This document shows positions 24,755 through 33,313 of a stretch of DNA of 64,000 nucleotides, piece after piece. The notes under the pieces were generated by a model. That model did no database searches and was not told the DNA's origin. It was given only the letters and a program-made list of their open reading frames with translations. The number at the start of each line of letters is the position of its first letter. The stretch's first letter is position 1. The position numbers and the translations under genes were made by a program. Origin of the DNA: Methylovirgula sp963708155 (GTDB lineage: Bacteria > Pseudomonadota > Alphaproteobacteria > Rhizobiales > Beijerinckiaceae); the NCBI GenBank assembly GCA_963708155.1, contig OY970183.1:620001-684000 (forward strand), in the 5' to 3' direction.

Positions 24755-26038
24755 ATGAGGAAACCCGCCTCCTATACCGAAGCCGCCGCCCGGATCGTCG
24801 CACCTTTCGTCGAAGCCGATCTTTTCGCCGGCTGCATTCTCGTCGCGCAGCACGGCGTGCCGCTGCTGCGGCAGGGTTTCGGCCTCGCCGACCGCGAATG
24901 GAACATCGCGCATCGCCCGAGCGGCAAATTCCGCCTCGGCTCGCTGACCAAGCAATTCACCGCGACGGCAATCCTGCAACTCGCCGCGCGCGGCCGTCTC
25001 GCGCTTAACGACAGGATCGTGCAGCATTTTCCCGAGGCGCCCGCAGCCTGGGGCGAGGTGACTTTGTTCCACCTGCTGACGCATACATCGGGAATACCGA
25101 GTTATACGTCACTGCCGCATTTCTTCGCGCAAAAGGCCCGGCGCGACCGCAGCCCACGCGAGATCATCGCGCTCACCGAAAACCTGCCGCTCGATTTTCC
25201 GCCCGGGAGCGCCTTCAAGTACAACAATGGCGCCTATGTCATCCTCGGCCATGTCATCGAGCTTCTGAGCGGACAAAGCTACGAAGCCTATCTGCGCGAA
25301 AACATTCTCGATCCGCTGGGCTTGCGCGACACGGGCTGTGAGCATGTCGAAGCGATTCTGCCGGAACGCGCGCGCGGCTATCGCTTCAAAAGCGGCAAGA
25401 TCGAGAACGCCGGCTTTCTCGCGATGAGCGTGCCGCATGCCGCCGGCGCAATCTTTTCGACGCTCGATGATCTCCTCATTTGGCAGCGCGCGCTTGTCGC
25501 GGCAAAGCCGTTCAGCCCGGCCTCAGCCGCACTGATGTTCAAGGATCACGGCCACGGCTACGGCCTCGGCTGGGGCATCCAGACGCAATTCGGGCACCGG
25601 CAATTCGTCCATGCCGGCGGCATCAACGGCTTCAGCGTTGTCGTCAGTCTTTATCCGGATGAAGATCTCTTCATCGCCGTGCTCGCCAATATTCAGGCCG
25701 CGCCGGTGCAGAAAATCGCCAGCGATCTCGCGGCGCTCGCACTCGGCGTCGAGGAGAAGAAGCCCGCGCTCGTGCTCGATGCGGCGCTGCTCGCCGATTA
25801 CGTCGGCACCTATCGGCTCGCTTCCGGCCGCACGCTACGCATCACGCAGGACGGCGCGCGGCTCTTCGCCGAAACCGGCGATCACGCCAAGCAGGAATTG
25901 CGCGCTTTAGACGACCAAACCTTCGCGGGCCAACTCATCGACTGGGAATTGCGCTTTGCGGCCGATGGCGTCGAACAGGCCGCGAGCGTGGTCTTTATTC
26001 GCGACGGCGTTGAGATGCGGGGGACGCGCGAGGATTAG
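24755..26038 (+). CDS. Serine hydrolase, class C beta-lactamase-related
   Basis: A 427-residue beta-lactamase-fold hydrolase. The catalytic S63-L-T-K66 motif, Y156-N-N and the HAGG motif (about residue 284, replacing KTG) are present, the set found in penicillin-binding-protein-like esterases and peptidases (family S12). There is no clear signal peptide, so it may be cytoplasmic. The C-terminal 90 residues form a small beta domain common in this group. It probably is not a drug-resistance enzyme, but that is inference. It starts one base after recG and is likely cotranscribed with it. Confidence 0.87.
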   Translation: MRKPASYTEAAARIVAPFVEADLFAGCILVAQHGVPLLRQGFGLADREWNIAHRPSGKFRLGSLTKQFTATAILQLAARGRLALNDRIVQHFPEAPAAWGEVTLFHLLTHTSGIPSYTSLPHFFAQKARRDRSPREIIALTENLPLDFPPGSAFKYNNGAYVILGHVIELLSGQSYEAYLRENILDPLGLRDTGCEHVEAILPERARGYRFKSGKIENAGFLAMSVPHAAGAIFSTLDDLLIWQRALVAAKPFSPASAALMFKDHGHGYGLGWGIQTQFGHRQFVHAGGINGFSVVVSLYPDEDLFIAVLANIQAAPVQKIASDLAALALGVEEKKPALVLDAALLADYVGTYRLASGRTLRITQDGARLFAETGDHAKQELRALDDQTFAGQLIDWELRFAADGVEQAASVVFIRDGVEMRGTRED

Positions 26039-26086
26039 CGCATGATCCGGAAAAGTGGACGCCGGTTTTCCGAAAAGATCATGCGC
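26038..26086. repeat. Dispersed palindrome, GCGCATGATC type
   Basis: GCGCATGATC at 26038-26047 is a perfect inverse of GATCATGCGC at 26077-26086, enclosing AAAAGTGGACGCCGGTTTTC. The core is shared with the element near 780. It shares its first base with the stop codon of the serine hydrolase gene and separates it from the convergent ispH. Confidence 0.85.
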
Positions 26087-26094
26087 GAATAATT

Positions 26095-27156
26095 TTAATG
26101 CCCGCGCAGCTCTTCCTCGACTTCGACGTCGTCCGTCTGCTCTTCGCTCAGGCGGCCGCGGCGGGCGGCGCCGTTTGAAGGCCGCAGCTCGCGCGGCAGC
26201 GGGAAGAAGACGCTCTCATCCGCCGTCGAGACGATCTCGATATCGAGCTCGAAACGCGCCGCGAAGGCGTCCATGATCTCCTCGACCAGCACTTCCGGCG
26301 CCGAAGCGCCGGCGGTGATGCCGACCGATTTCACGTTCTTGAAGGAATCCCAATCGACATCGTCGGCGCGCAGCACAAGCCGGGCGAGCTTGCAGCCGGA
26401 GCGCTCCGCCACTTCGCGCAGACGCTGCGAATTGGACGAATTGGACGAGCCCACGACGATCATCGCATCGACGGTCGGCGCGATGCGCTTCACCGCCTCC
26501 TGCCGATTGGTCGTCGCATAGCAGATGTCTTCCTTGTAGGGGCCGATGATCTTCGGAAAGCGGCGCGTCAGCGCATCGACCATGTGGCGCGTGTCGTCGA
26601 TCGAAAGCGTCGTCTGCGTAACATAGGCGAGATTGCTCTCGTCGACGCCGGTCAGATTTTCGACATCTTCCGGCGTCTGCACCAGGATGATGGAGCCCTT
26701 CGGCAATTGGCCGAGCGTGCCGACAACTTCGGGATGACCGGCATGGCCGACGAGGATCACCTGATGCCCGCGGCGGAAATGCGCCTCCGCCTCGCGGTGC
26801 ACCTTGGTCACCAGCGGGCAGGTCGCATCGAGGGCGAAAATCTTGCGCGTATCGGCGTCGGCATGAACCGACTTCGGCACGCCATGCGCGGAAAAGATGA
26901 CCGGCTGTTTCGTGTCCGGGATTTCGTCGAGTTCCTCGACGAAAATGGCGCCCTTCGCCTTCAGCCCCTCGACCACATATTTGTTGTGCACGATCTCGTG
27001 GCGGACATAGACCGGCGCGCCATAGATGCGCAGGGCTTGCTCGACCGCGTCGATGGCGCGCACCACACCGGCGCAGAAGCCGCGCGGCGCGCAGAGGAAA
27101 ATCTGCAGCTTGGGCTTGCTCGTCACCTCAGGATCGGCGGACAAGGTCTCGGGCAT
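26095..27156 (-). CDS. ispH: 4-hydroxy-3-methylbut-2-enyl diphosphate reductase
   Basis: A 353-residue iron-sulfur enzyme that makes IPP and DMAPP in the last step of the MEP isoprenoid pathway. The cluster ligands are C28 in PRGFCAGV, C113 in ATCPLVTKVH and C212 in ICYATTNRQ; the GHAGHPEVVG and SSNSSNS motifs bind the diphosphate. The last 40 residues are a family-variable, charged tail. It is monocistronic, convergent with the serine hydrolase. Confidence 0.96.
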   Translation of the reverse strand: MPETLSADPEVTSKPKLQIFLCAPRGFCAGVVRAIDAVEQALRIYGAPVYVRHEIVHNKYVVEGLKAKGAIFVEELDEIPDTKQPVIFSAHGVPKSVHADADTRKIFALDATCPLVTKVHREAEAHFRRGHQVILVGHAGHPEVVGTLGQLPKGSIILVQTPEDVENLTGVDESNLAYVTQTTLSIDDTRHMVDALTRRFPKIIGPYKEDICYATTNRQEAVKRIAPTVDAMIVVGSSNSSNSQRLREVAERSGCKLARLVLRADDVDWDSFKNVKSVGITAGASAPEVLVEEIMDAFAARFELDIEIVSTADESVFFPLPRELRPSNGAARRGRLSEEQTDDVEVEEELRGH

Positions 27157-27304
27157 CGGTGATTTCCATCAAGTGATTGGGATTGCTGATCAATCCTCGC
27201 CGCACAAGGCAGGCAGGCCGCATCACGGGCTTCCACTCCAGCTTGTGGGCTGGGCGCGCCGCCCTGTCAAGAGATAGGCCGCGCGGCGCATTAACCCAAG
27301 CCCC

Positions 27305-27763
27305 TCAGCGCCGTTCGGCGAAAAAGCCGCGCAGCAAGGCCGCGGCCTCGCCTTCGCGGATGTTTCCGTAGGATTCCGGCGCATGATGGCAGGTCGGCTG
27401 GGCGAAGAAGCGCGGCCCGTGCTCGACCGCCCCGCCCTTGGGGTCCGGCGCCCCCCAATAGAGCCGGCGCAGCCGGGCGAAAGAGATCGCGGCCGCGCAC
27501 ATGGCGCAGGGCTCAAGCGTCACATAAAGGTCGCAGCCAACGAGCCGCTCCGAGCCGAGCGCCTGGGCGGCGGCGCGGATCGCCAGAATTTCGGCATGGG
27601 CCGTCGGGTCTTTCAACTCCAGAGTCCGATTGCCGGCGCGCGCCAGAATCTGGCCGCCGCGCACGATCACCGCGCCAACCGGCACTTCGCCGCGCGCCGC
27701 GGCGGCGCGGGCTTCGTCCAAGGCCGCGGCCATTGCATCGGTGCGGGTGGCGATCTCTTCCAT
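27305..27763 (-). CDS. tadA: tRNA-specific adenosine deaminase TadA
   Basis: A 152-residue zinc deaminase that converts wobble adenosine 34 of tRNA-Arg to inosine. The active site is H56-A-E58 and P85-C86-A-M-C89, the usual HAE/PCxxC set. ATG 27763 starts MEEIATRTD; the upstream extension is not conserved in character. TadA is divergent from rluB across 50 bases, an order frequent in alphaproteobacteria. Confidence 0.94.
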   Translation of the reverse strand: MEEIATRTDAMAAALDEARAAAARGEVPVGAVIVRGGQILARAGNRTLELKDPTAHAEILAIRAAAQALGSERLVGCDLYVTLEPCAMCAAAISFARLRRLYWGAPDPKGGAVEHGPRFFAQPTCHHAPESYGNIREGEAAALLRGFFAERR

Positions 27764-27813
27764 CACAAGCCTGACTGACCTTTCGCTTCCCTCTGGTTCT
27801 GCTATCAAGCGCC

Positions 27814-29308
27814 ATGCGTCAAGAACACGGCCGGCCCGGCAAACCCAAGCTTCACCGCCCCCGGCGCGCCGTTCCGCGCGCGGCCGCCCCGTCCGAAAAA
27901 ACCGGCGATCGCATCGCCAAGGTCATCGCCCGCGCCGGCCTTTGCTCGCGCCGCGATGCCGAAGCCTGGATCGCGCAGGGCCGCGTCGCCGTCAATGGCG
28001 CGGTGCTGACCTCGCCCGCGCTCAATGTCGGCCCCGACGACAAGATCGAGCGTCGACGGCAAGCCGCTGGCGCAGCGCCAGCGCACCCGGCTGTTTCTGT
28101 TCCACAAGCCGCGCGGCCTCGTCACCACCAATAAGGACCCGGAAGGCCGGCCGACGATCTTCGATTATCTTGCCGAGCATCACGCCGCAGGCGCCGCGGC
28201 TCGTCAGCATCGGCCGGCTCGACATCAATACCGAGGGCCTGCTGCTGCTGACCAATGACGGCGGCCTCGCGCGCTTGCTCGAACTGCCCTCGACCGGCTG
28301 GCTGCGCCGCTATCGCGTCCGCGCCAATGGCGACGACGGATCAGGCGCAGCTCGACACATTGAGCCAAGGGCGTCACGCTCGACGGCGTGCACTATGCCG
28401 GGATCGAAGCGAGCGCTCGATCGCGTGCAAGGCGCCAATGTCTGGCTCACCATGAGCCTGCGCGAGGGCAAGAACCGCGAGATCAAGCGCGTGCTCGAAC
28501 ATCTCGGCCTGTACCGTCAATCGCCTGATCCGGCTCTCCTACGGGCCGTTCCAGCTCGGCGAACTCGCGGACGGCGCGCTCGAAGAAGTCCGCAGCCGTG
28601 TGCTGCGCGACCAATTGGGCGAGGCTCTCTTGAAAGAATCCGGCGCTGATCTCGATGCGCCGATCGATGCCGAACCCGTGCGGGAGGACAGGCGCCTGCC
28701 GTCGCGAGGAGCGCCAGCGCCCGCGGCGCGAACGCCGGCCCCGCGAGGTCCGGCGGCACGCGGAAAAATCCGTACCCGGCGCCCGCCGGCCGAAGTCGAA
28801 GCCGAACCGGAAAAGCCACGCCATCGCCCCCTGCCCGGCCCCCGCAAACATGTCTCCGCCCTGCGGGCGCAGAAGGACGAAGGCCGGCGCGGCAAGCGCC
28901 AGCGTATCGAGCGCGCGACGACGGAAGACCGCAAGGGCCGCGCCGTCACGGTCGAGCGGCATGTCGCCGCCGTACCCGCGAAGAAACCGCGCAACAAGCC
29001 GCCGCGCCCCGATTCGCGGCCGAATGCGCGGCCTGAAGCAGGTTCAAACGCACGTCCCAATACGCGCGCAGATGCGCGTCCGGATAAACGCCGAGATGCG
29101 CGCCCGAATACGCGCGCAGATACGCGCCCGGATACACGTCTGAATAAACGCCAAGGCGCACGCCCTGATAAACGTCCGGATGGACGCCCGGAAAAACGTC
29201 CAAGCGCGCGACCCAACGGCCGCCCCAGCTTTCGACCGGGTGGCAGCGAAACGACCCCAGAAACCCGGGCGTCCCGGCGGCGGCCCGCGGCGGCCGGGCG
29301 CGCGCTAG
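27814..29308 (+). pseudogene. rluB: 23S rRNA pseudouridine synthase RluB-like, seven frame breaks
   Basis: The start MRQEHGRPGKPKLHR, the S4-like IAKVIARAGLCSRRDAEAWI and KPRGLVTTNKDPEGRPTIFD, then GRLDINTEGLLLLTNDG with the catalytic Asp, are RsuA/RluB family hallmarks. The frame changes near 28050, 28175-28190, 28335, 28367, 28410, 28512 and in the tail before 29260. Each change is repaired by removing one base; two lie at GGG or GC-rich runs. The repaired protein would be 495 residues and end RPGGGPRRPGAR at the TAG 29306, four bases before rsmD. The C-terminal 200 residues are an Arg/Pro/Asp tail with degenerate RPDKRPDAR-type units. Either a decayed gene or a low-quality stretch of sequence; the neighbours are intact. 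Confidence 0.8.
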
Positions 29309-29311
29309 ACC

Positions 29312-29869
29312 ATGCGCATCGTCGCCGGCAGATTGGGCGGCCGCGCCCTCCTCGGCCCTTCGGACGATGCCATCCGGCCGACATCGGACCGGCTGCGCGA
29401 AACCGCGTTCAACATCCTCGCCCATGCCTATGACGATCCGGTCACCGACGCGGCTGTCATCGACCTTTTCGCCGGCACCGGCGCGATGGGGCTCGAAGCG
29501 CTCTCGCGCGGCGCGCGTAAAGTGCTGTTCGTCGAAGAAGCGGCCAGGGCCCGCGCGTTGATCCGCGCTAATGTCGACGCGCTCGGCGTCGGCGGCGAGA
29601 CGCGCATCTTCCGACGCGATGCGCGCAAGCTCGGCGAAGCGCCGCCCGGCGAAACATTCGGCCTTGCCTTTCTCGATCCGCCCTATGGCCAGCATCTCGC
29701 CGAACAGGCATTGATGGCGCTGCGCGACGGCCAGTGGCTGACGCCAGACGCACTCGTGGTGATCGAGGAAAGCCTCGACGCAGACGTGGATATTCCGACA
29801 GGCTATCGGCTTCTGGAGACGCGCGGCTACAGCGGAACGAAAATCATTTTCGCGCGCGCCGGGCATTGA
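29312..29869 (+). CDS. rsmD: 16S rRNA (guanine966-N2)-methyltransferase RsmD
   Basis: A 185-residue methyltransferase that modifies G966 of 16S rRNA in the 30S subunit. The AdoMet loop DLFAGTGAMG is at residues 51-60 and the catalytic DPPY at 122-125; RPTSDRLRETAFNIL (about 22-36) is the family-specific N-terminal motif. ATG 29312 lies just after the likely rluB stop, so the two rRNA-modification genes form an operon. Confidence 0.95.
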   Translation: MRIVAGRLGGRALLGPSDDAIRPTSDRLRETAFNILAHAYDDPVTDAAVIDLFAGTGAMGLEALSRGARKVLFVEEAARARALIRANVDALGVGGETRIFRRDARKLGEAPPGETFGLAFLDPPYGQHLAEQALMALRDGQWLTPDALVVIEESLDADVDIPTGYRLLETRGYSGTKIIFARAGH

Positions 29870-29924
29870 GCGGGGTATGACGCGCCAAGCGGCACCCAAA
29901 TGCTCTCGTTGGAAGCCTTACGGA

Positions 29925-31196
29925 CTACTTCCCCTTCAGCGCCCGCCAGCCGATATCGCGGCGGCAGAAGCCGCCCGGCCAGTCGATGGCATCGACGCCG
30001 GCATAGGCGCGCGCCTGCGCCTCGGCCAAGGTCGCGCCGAGACCGGTGACGTTCAGCACCCGTCCGCCATCGGCTAGGAGACGCGCGCCCTCGCGCTTCG
30101 TCCCCGCCTGGGTGATGATGACACCGGGCAACGCGGCGGCTTTGTCGAGCCCACGGATTTCTGTGCCCTTCTGCGGCGTGCCGGGATAGCCCTCGGCGGC
30201 GAGCACGATTGTCAGCGCGTGCTGCGCCGAAAAGGCGAAATCCTGTTTGGCGAGCCGCCCTTCGGCACAAGCCAGCATCAGCGCCAGCAGATCGCCCTCG
30301 AGCCGGGGCAGGATCGCCTGTGTCTCCGGGTCGCCGAAGCGCACGTTGAACTCGATCAGTTTCGGCCCGTCGCGTGTCAGCATCAGCCCGGCGAAGAGCA
30401 CGCCCTTGAACGGCATCCCCATCGCCGCCATGCCGTGCAGCGCGGGCCGGATGATCTCCGCCATGACGCGTTCCGTCAGCGCCGCATCCATGACGGGCGC
30501 GGGCGAAAAAGCGCCCATGCCGCCGGTATTCGGCCCCGTATCGCCCTCGCCGACGCGCTTATGATCCTGCGCCGAGGCGAAGGCCCGCGCCGTCCGGCCG
30601 TCGCAGAGCGCGAAGAAGGAGACTTCCTCGCCTTCCAAAAACTCTTCGACGACGAGCAACTCGCCAGCCGCGCCGAACAGGCCGCCGAGCATCTGATCGA
30701 CGGCGGCTTCGGCCTCCGCAATCGTCTGCGCGACGACGACGCCCTTGCCCGCGGCGAGTCCATCGGCCTTGATGACGATGGGCGCGCCATGCGCGCGGAT
30801 ATACTCCTTCGCCGTGTCGGCGTCCGTGAATTGCGCCGCCGCTGCCGTGGGGATCGCATAGGCAGTGCAGAGATCCTTGGTGAAGCCCTTCGAGCCTTCG
30901 AGCTGCGCGGCGGCGCGGCTTGGCCCGAAGGCTTTGATGCCCGCCCCGGCCAGAGCATCGACCAGCCCGGCGACGAGCGGCACCTCCGGCCCGACGACGA
31001 CGAAGCCGACGTCCATGACCCGGCAGAAATCGATCACCGCCTGCGCATCAGCCGGATCGAGCGCGACGCACCGCGCGACCGCGCCAATGCCGGGATTGCC
31101 CGGCGCAGCGAAAAGCTGATCCAGCAGCGGACTTTTGGCGATCTGATTGGCGAGCGCATGTTCGCGGCCGCCGGAGCCGATGAGAAGGACGTTCAT
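29925..31196 (-). CDS. purD: Phosphoribosylamine-glycine ligase
   Basis: A 423-residue ATP-grasp enzyme for step two of purine synthesis (GAR synthetase). Seen: the N-terminal GSGGREHALA nucleotide-like loop, GPEVPLVAGLVDAL, the ATP-grasp core with PIVIKADGLAAGKGVVVA (about residues 137-155), and EFNVRFGDPETQ carrying the metal ligands. Length is normal. It is convergent with rsmD; a dispersed inverted repeat lies upstream. Confidence 0.96.
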   Translation of the reverse strand: MNVLLIGSGGREHALANQIAKSPLLDQLFAAPGNPGIGAVARCVALDPADAQAVIDFCRVMDVGFVVVGPEVPLVAGLVDALAGAGIKAFGPSRAAAQLEGSKGFTKDLCTAYAIPTAAAAQFTDADTAKEYIRAHGAPIVIKADGLAAGKGVVVAQTIAEAEAAVDQMLGGLFGAAGELLVVEEFLEGEEVSFFALCDGRTARAFASAQDHKRVGEGDTGPNTGGMGAFSPAPVMDAALTERVMAEIIRPALHGMAAMGMPFKGVLFAGLMLTRDGPKLIEFNVRFGDPETQAILPRLEGDLLALMLACAEGRLAKQDFAFSAQHALTIVLAAEGYPGTPQKGTEIRGLDKAAALPGVIITQAGTKREGARLLADGGRVLNVTGLGATLAEAQARAYAGVDAIDWPGGFCRRDIGWRALKGK

Positions 31197-31234
31197 CTGA
31201 AGGTTTGGCGTGTTTCCGAGGACATCTCATGCGT

Positions 31235-31343
31235 CGTCATGGCCGTGCTCGTCACGGCCATCCACGCGGTGACACCGCTATGTTATTTCAATCATGACGG
31301 CAATGTCTCGACGTGGATGGCCGGCACAAGGCCGGCCATGACG
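31235..31343. repeat. Long inverted repeat with GGCC-rich arms
   Basis: Two 32-base arms (31235-31266 and 31312-31343) are approximate inverses. The left one begins CGTCATGGCCGTG and ends GGCCATCCACG; the right begins CGTGGATGGCCGG and ends GGCCATGACG. Each arm is itself a small palindrome. The 45-base loop is relatively AT-rich. Such elements are scattered in intergenic DNA of Hyphomicrobiales. It lies between mutL and purD, upstream of the purD start. Confidence 0.8.
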
Positions 31344-31352
31344 TTCAAGTCA

Positions 31353-33147
31353 CTATCGCCGCCCGAAGAGCCGCTCGATATCCGCCAGCTTCAATTCCAC
31401 ATAGGTCGGGCGGCCGTGATTGCATTGGCCGGCGCCCGGCGTGCGCTCCATCTCGCGCAGCAGCGCGTTCATCTCCTCCGGCAGGAGCCGCCGGCCGGCG
31501 CGGACGGAGTTATGGCAGGCGAGCGTCGCCAGCACATGATCGAGCTTGCGCTCAAGTGGCGTGGCAACGCCTTCATCCTCCGCGAGAACATCGGCGAGGT
31601 CGCGTAACAGCGTGTCGGCATTGAGGTTTTTCAAAAGGCTCGGATGTTCCCGCAGCAGGAGCGCGCCGGGGCCGAACGGCTCGATCCCAAGGCCGAAATC
31701 CGCCAGCATCGGCGCCGCATCGGCAAGCCGCCGGACCGCCGCTTCCTCCATTTCGACCACCGCCGGGATGAGCAGAACCTGTCGCTCGATGCCGCCCTTC
31801 TCGCGCGCAGCCTTCATCTTCTCATAGACGAGCCGCTCATGCGCCGCGTGCTGATCGACGACAACAATGCCGTCGCGAGTCTGGGCGATGATGTAGGTCT
31901 CGTGGATCTGCGCCCGTGCCGCGCCGAGCGGCGCTTCGACCGCCTCCGCAGCGGGAGCCGCCGCGCGCGAGATCGGCGCCGGGCGCAAGGCCCGTAAAGC
32001 TCGCCTGCGGCTCGGCGACGCCGGGATAAGCGACGGAGGTTTCGGGCGTCCAGGGAGCCGGCTGCGGGCGCTGCCAGCCGGCAAAGCCATTGCCCCGCGA
32101 GCGCGCCAGAATATCAAGCGCCGCCGCGCCATTGCTCGGCGTCGCGCGATGCAGCGCGCTTGCAAGCACCTGTTTCACCGCGCCGACGATAAGCCCGCGA
32201 ACGAGACCCGGATCGCGGAAGCGCACCTCCGCCTTCGCCGGATGCACATTGACATCCACCTCGCGCGGATCGCAGGCGAGGAAGAGCACGAGCGCCGGAT
32301 AGCGCCCCGCCGGCAGATAATCGACATAGGCGCCGCGCGCCGCCCCGGCGAAGAGCTTGTCGCGCACCGGCCGCCCATTGACGAAGAAATATTGGCCATT
32401 GGCATTGGCGCGATGCCAGGTCGGCAGACCGGCGAAACCCCAGAGCCGGACGCCCTCCCGCTCCGCCTCAAGCGGCAAGGCGTTGGGCTGGAAATCCTTG
32501 CCGAGGATTTGCGTCAGCCGCCGTAACAATCCCTCGGCGTCTGCCGCGCAAGGCGCGTAGTCGAAGCCAGTGATTTCAGGCCCGGACAAGGCGAAGCGCA
32601 CCTGCGGATGCGCCATCGCCAGCCGCTGAAGGACATCGACGACGGCCTGCGCCTCGGTGCGATCTGTCTTGAGGAATTTGAGCCGCGCCGGCGTCGCGGC
32701 GAACAATTCGCGCACCTCGACCCGCGTGCCCTGCGGCTGCGCGGCGGGCACGAGTTTGCGCTTCAGGCCCTGATCGACCCGGATATGGCTGCCCTCGCGC
32801 GCCGCCTCCGCACGCGAAAAAATATCGAGCGTCGCGACAGACCCGATCGAGGGCAAAGCCTCGCCGCGAAAACCGAGCGTGCCGATGTGCGAGAGATCGC
32901 CGTCGGGCAGTTTCGACGTGGCATGGCGCTCGACGGCAAGATCGAGATCGGCGGCGCTCATGCCCTGTCCGTTATCGATGACGCGGATGAGCTGACGGCC
33001 GCCGGATTCGATTGCCACCTCGATCCGGGTCGCGCCGGCGTCGAGCGCGTTCTCGACCAGCTCCTTCACGGCGGCCGCCGGGCGCTCGATCACCTCGCCG
33101 GCGGCGATGCGATCGACAAGCACGGGATCAAGACGGCGGACGGGCAT
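31353..33147 (-). CDS. mutL: DNA mismatch repair protein MutL, frame broken
   Basis: MutL coordinates mismatch repair after MutS. The N-terminal GHKL ATPase part has catalytic E29 in KELVENALDAGA, the DNGQGM lid and GFRGEALPSI. The C-terminal part (in another frame) has DQHAAHERLVYE, matching the DQHAX2EX4E metal motif of MutL endonucleases, so this is an incising-type MutL, as expected outside the Dam/MutH group. The two parts connect by removing one base within about 31960-31990, in a GC-rich run, giving 597 residues, a normal length. ATG 33147 starts MPVRRLDPVL. The frame break is probably a sequence error. Confidence 0.9.
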
Positions 33148-33313
33148 GAGCGAGGCTACCGTCGCAACCCTCTCCACAGGGAGACGGGTCTGCGACGCGC
33201 CCGGGCACGCGTTATGGTCCGCGCAAACCGCCAATCCAGGACCTGCATCCGCATAGCTCACGCTCGCCCTTTCAAGGGGAAGGATATGCAACCGATGATC
33301 TTTCGGCAAGCGA

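Noticed and set aside
29312..29433. Continuation of the rluB frame into rsmD
   Set aside because: The family-like ending RPGGGPRRPGAR is in another frame and stops at 29308, just before the rsmD ATG.
28946..29899. Antisense frame over the rluB tail and rsmD
   Set aside because: The sequence is a low-complexity reflection of the Arg/Pro tail, and rsmD on the other strand is certain.
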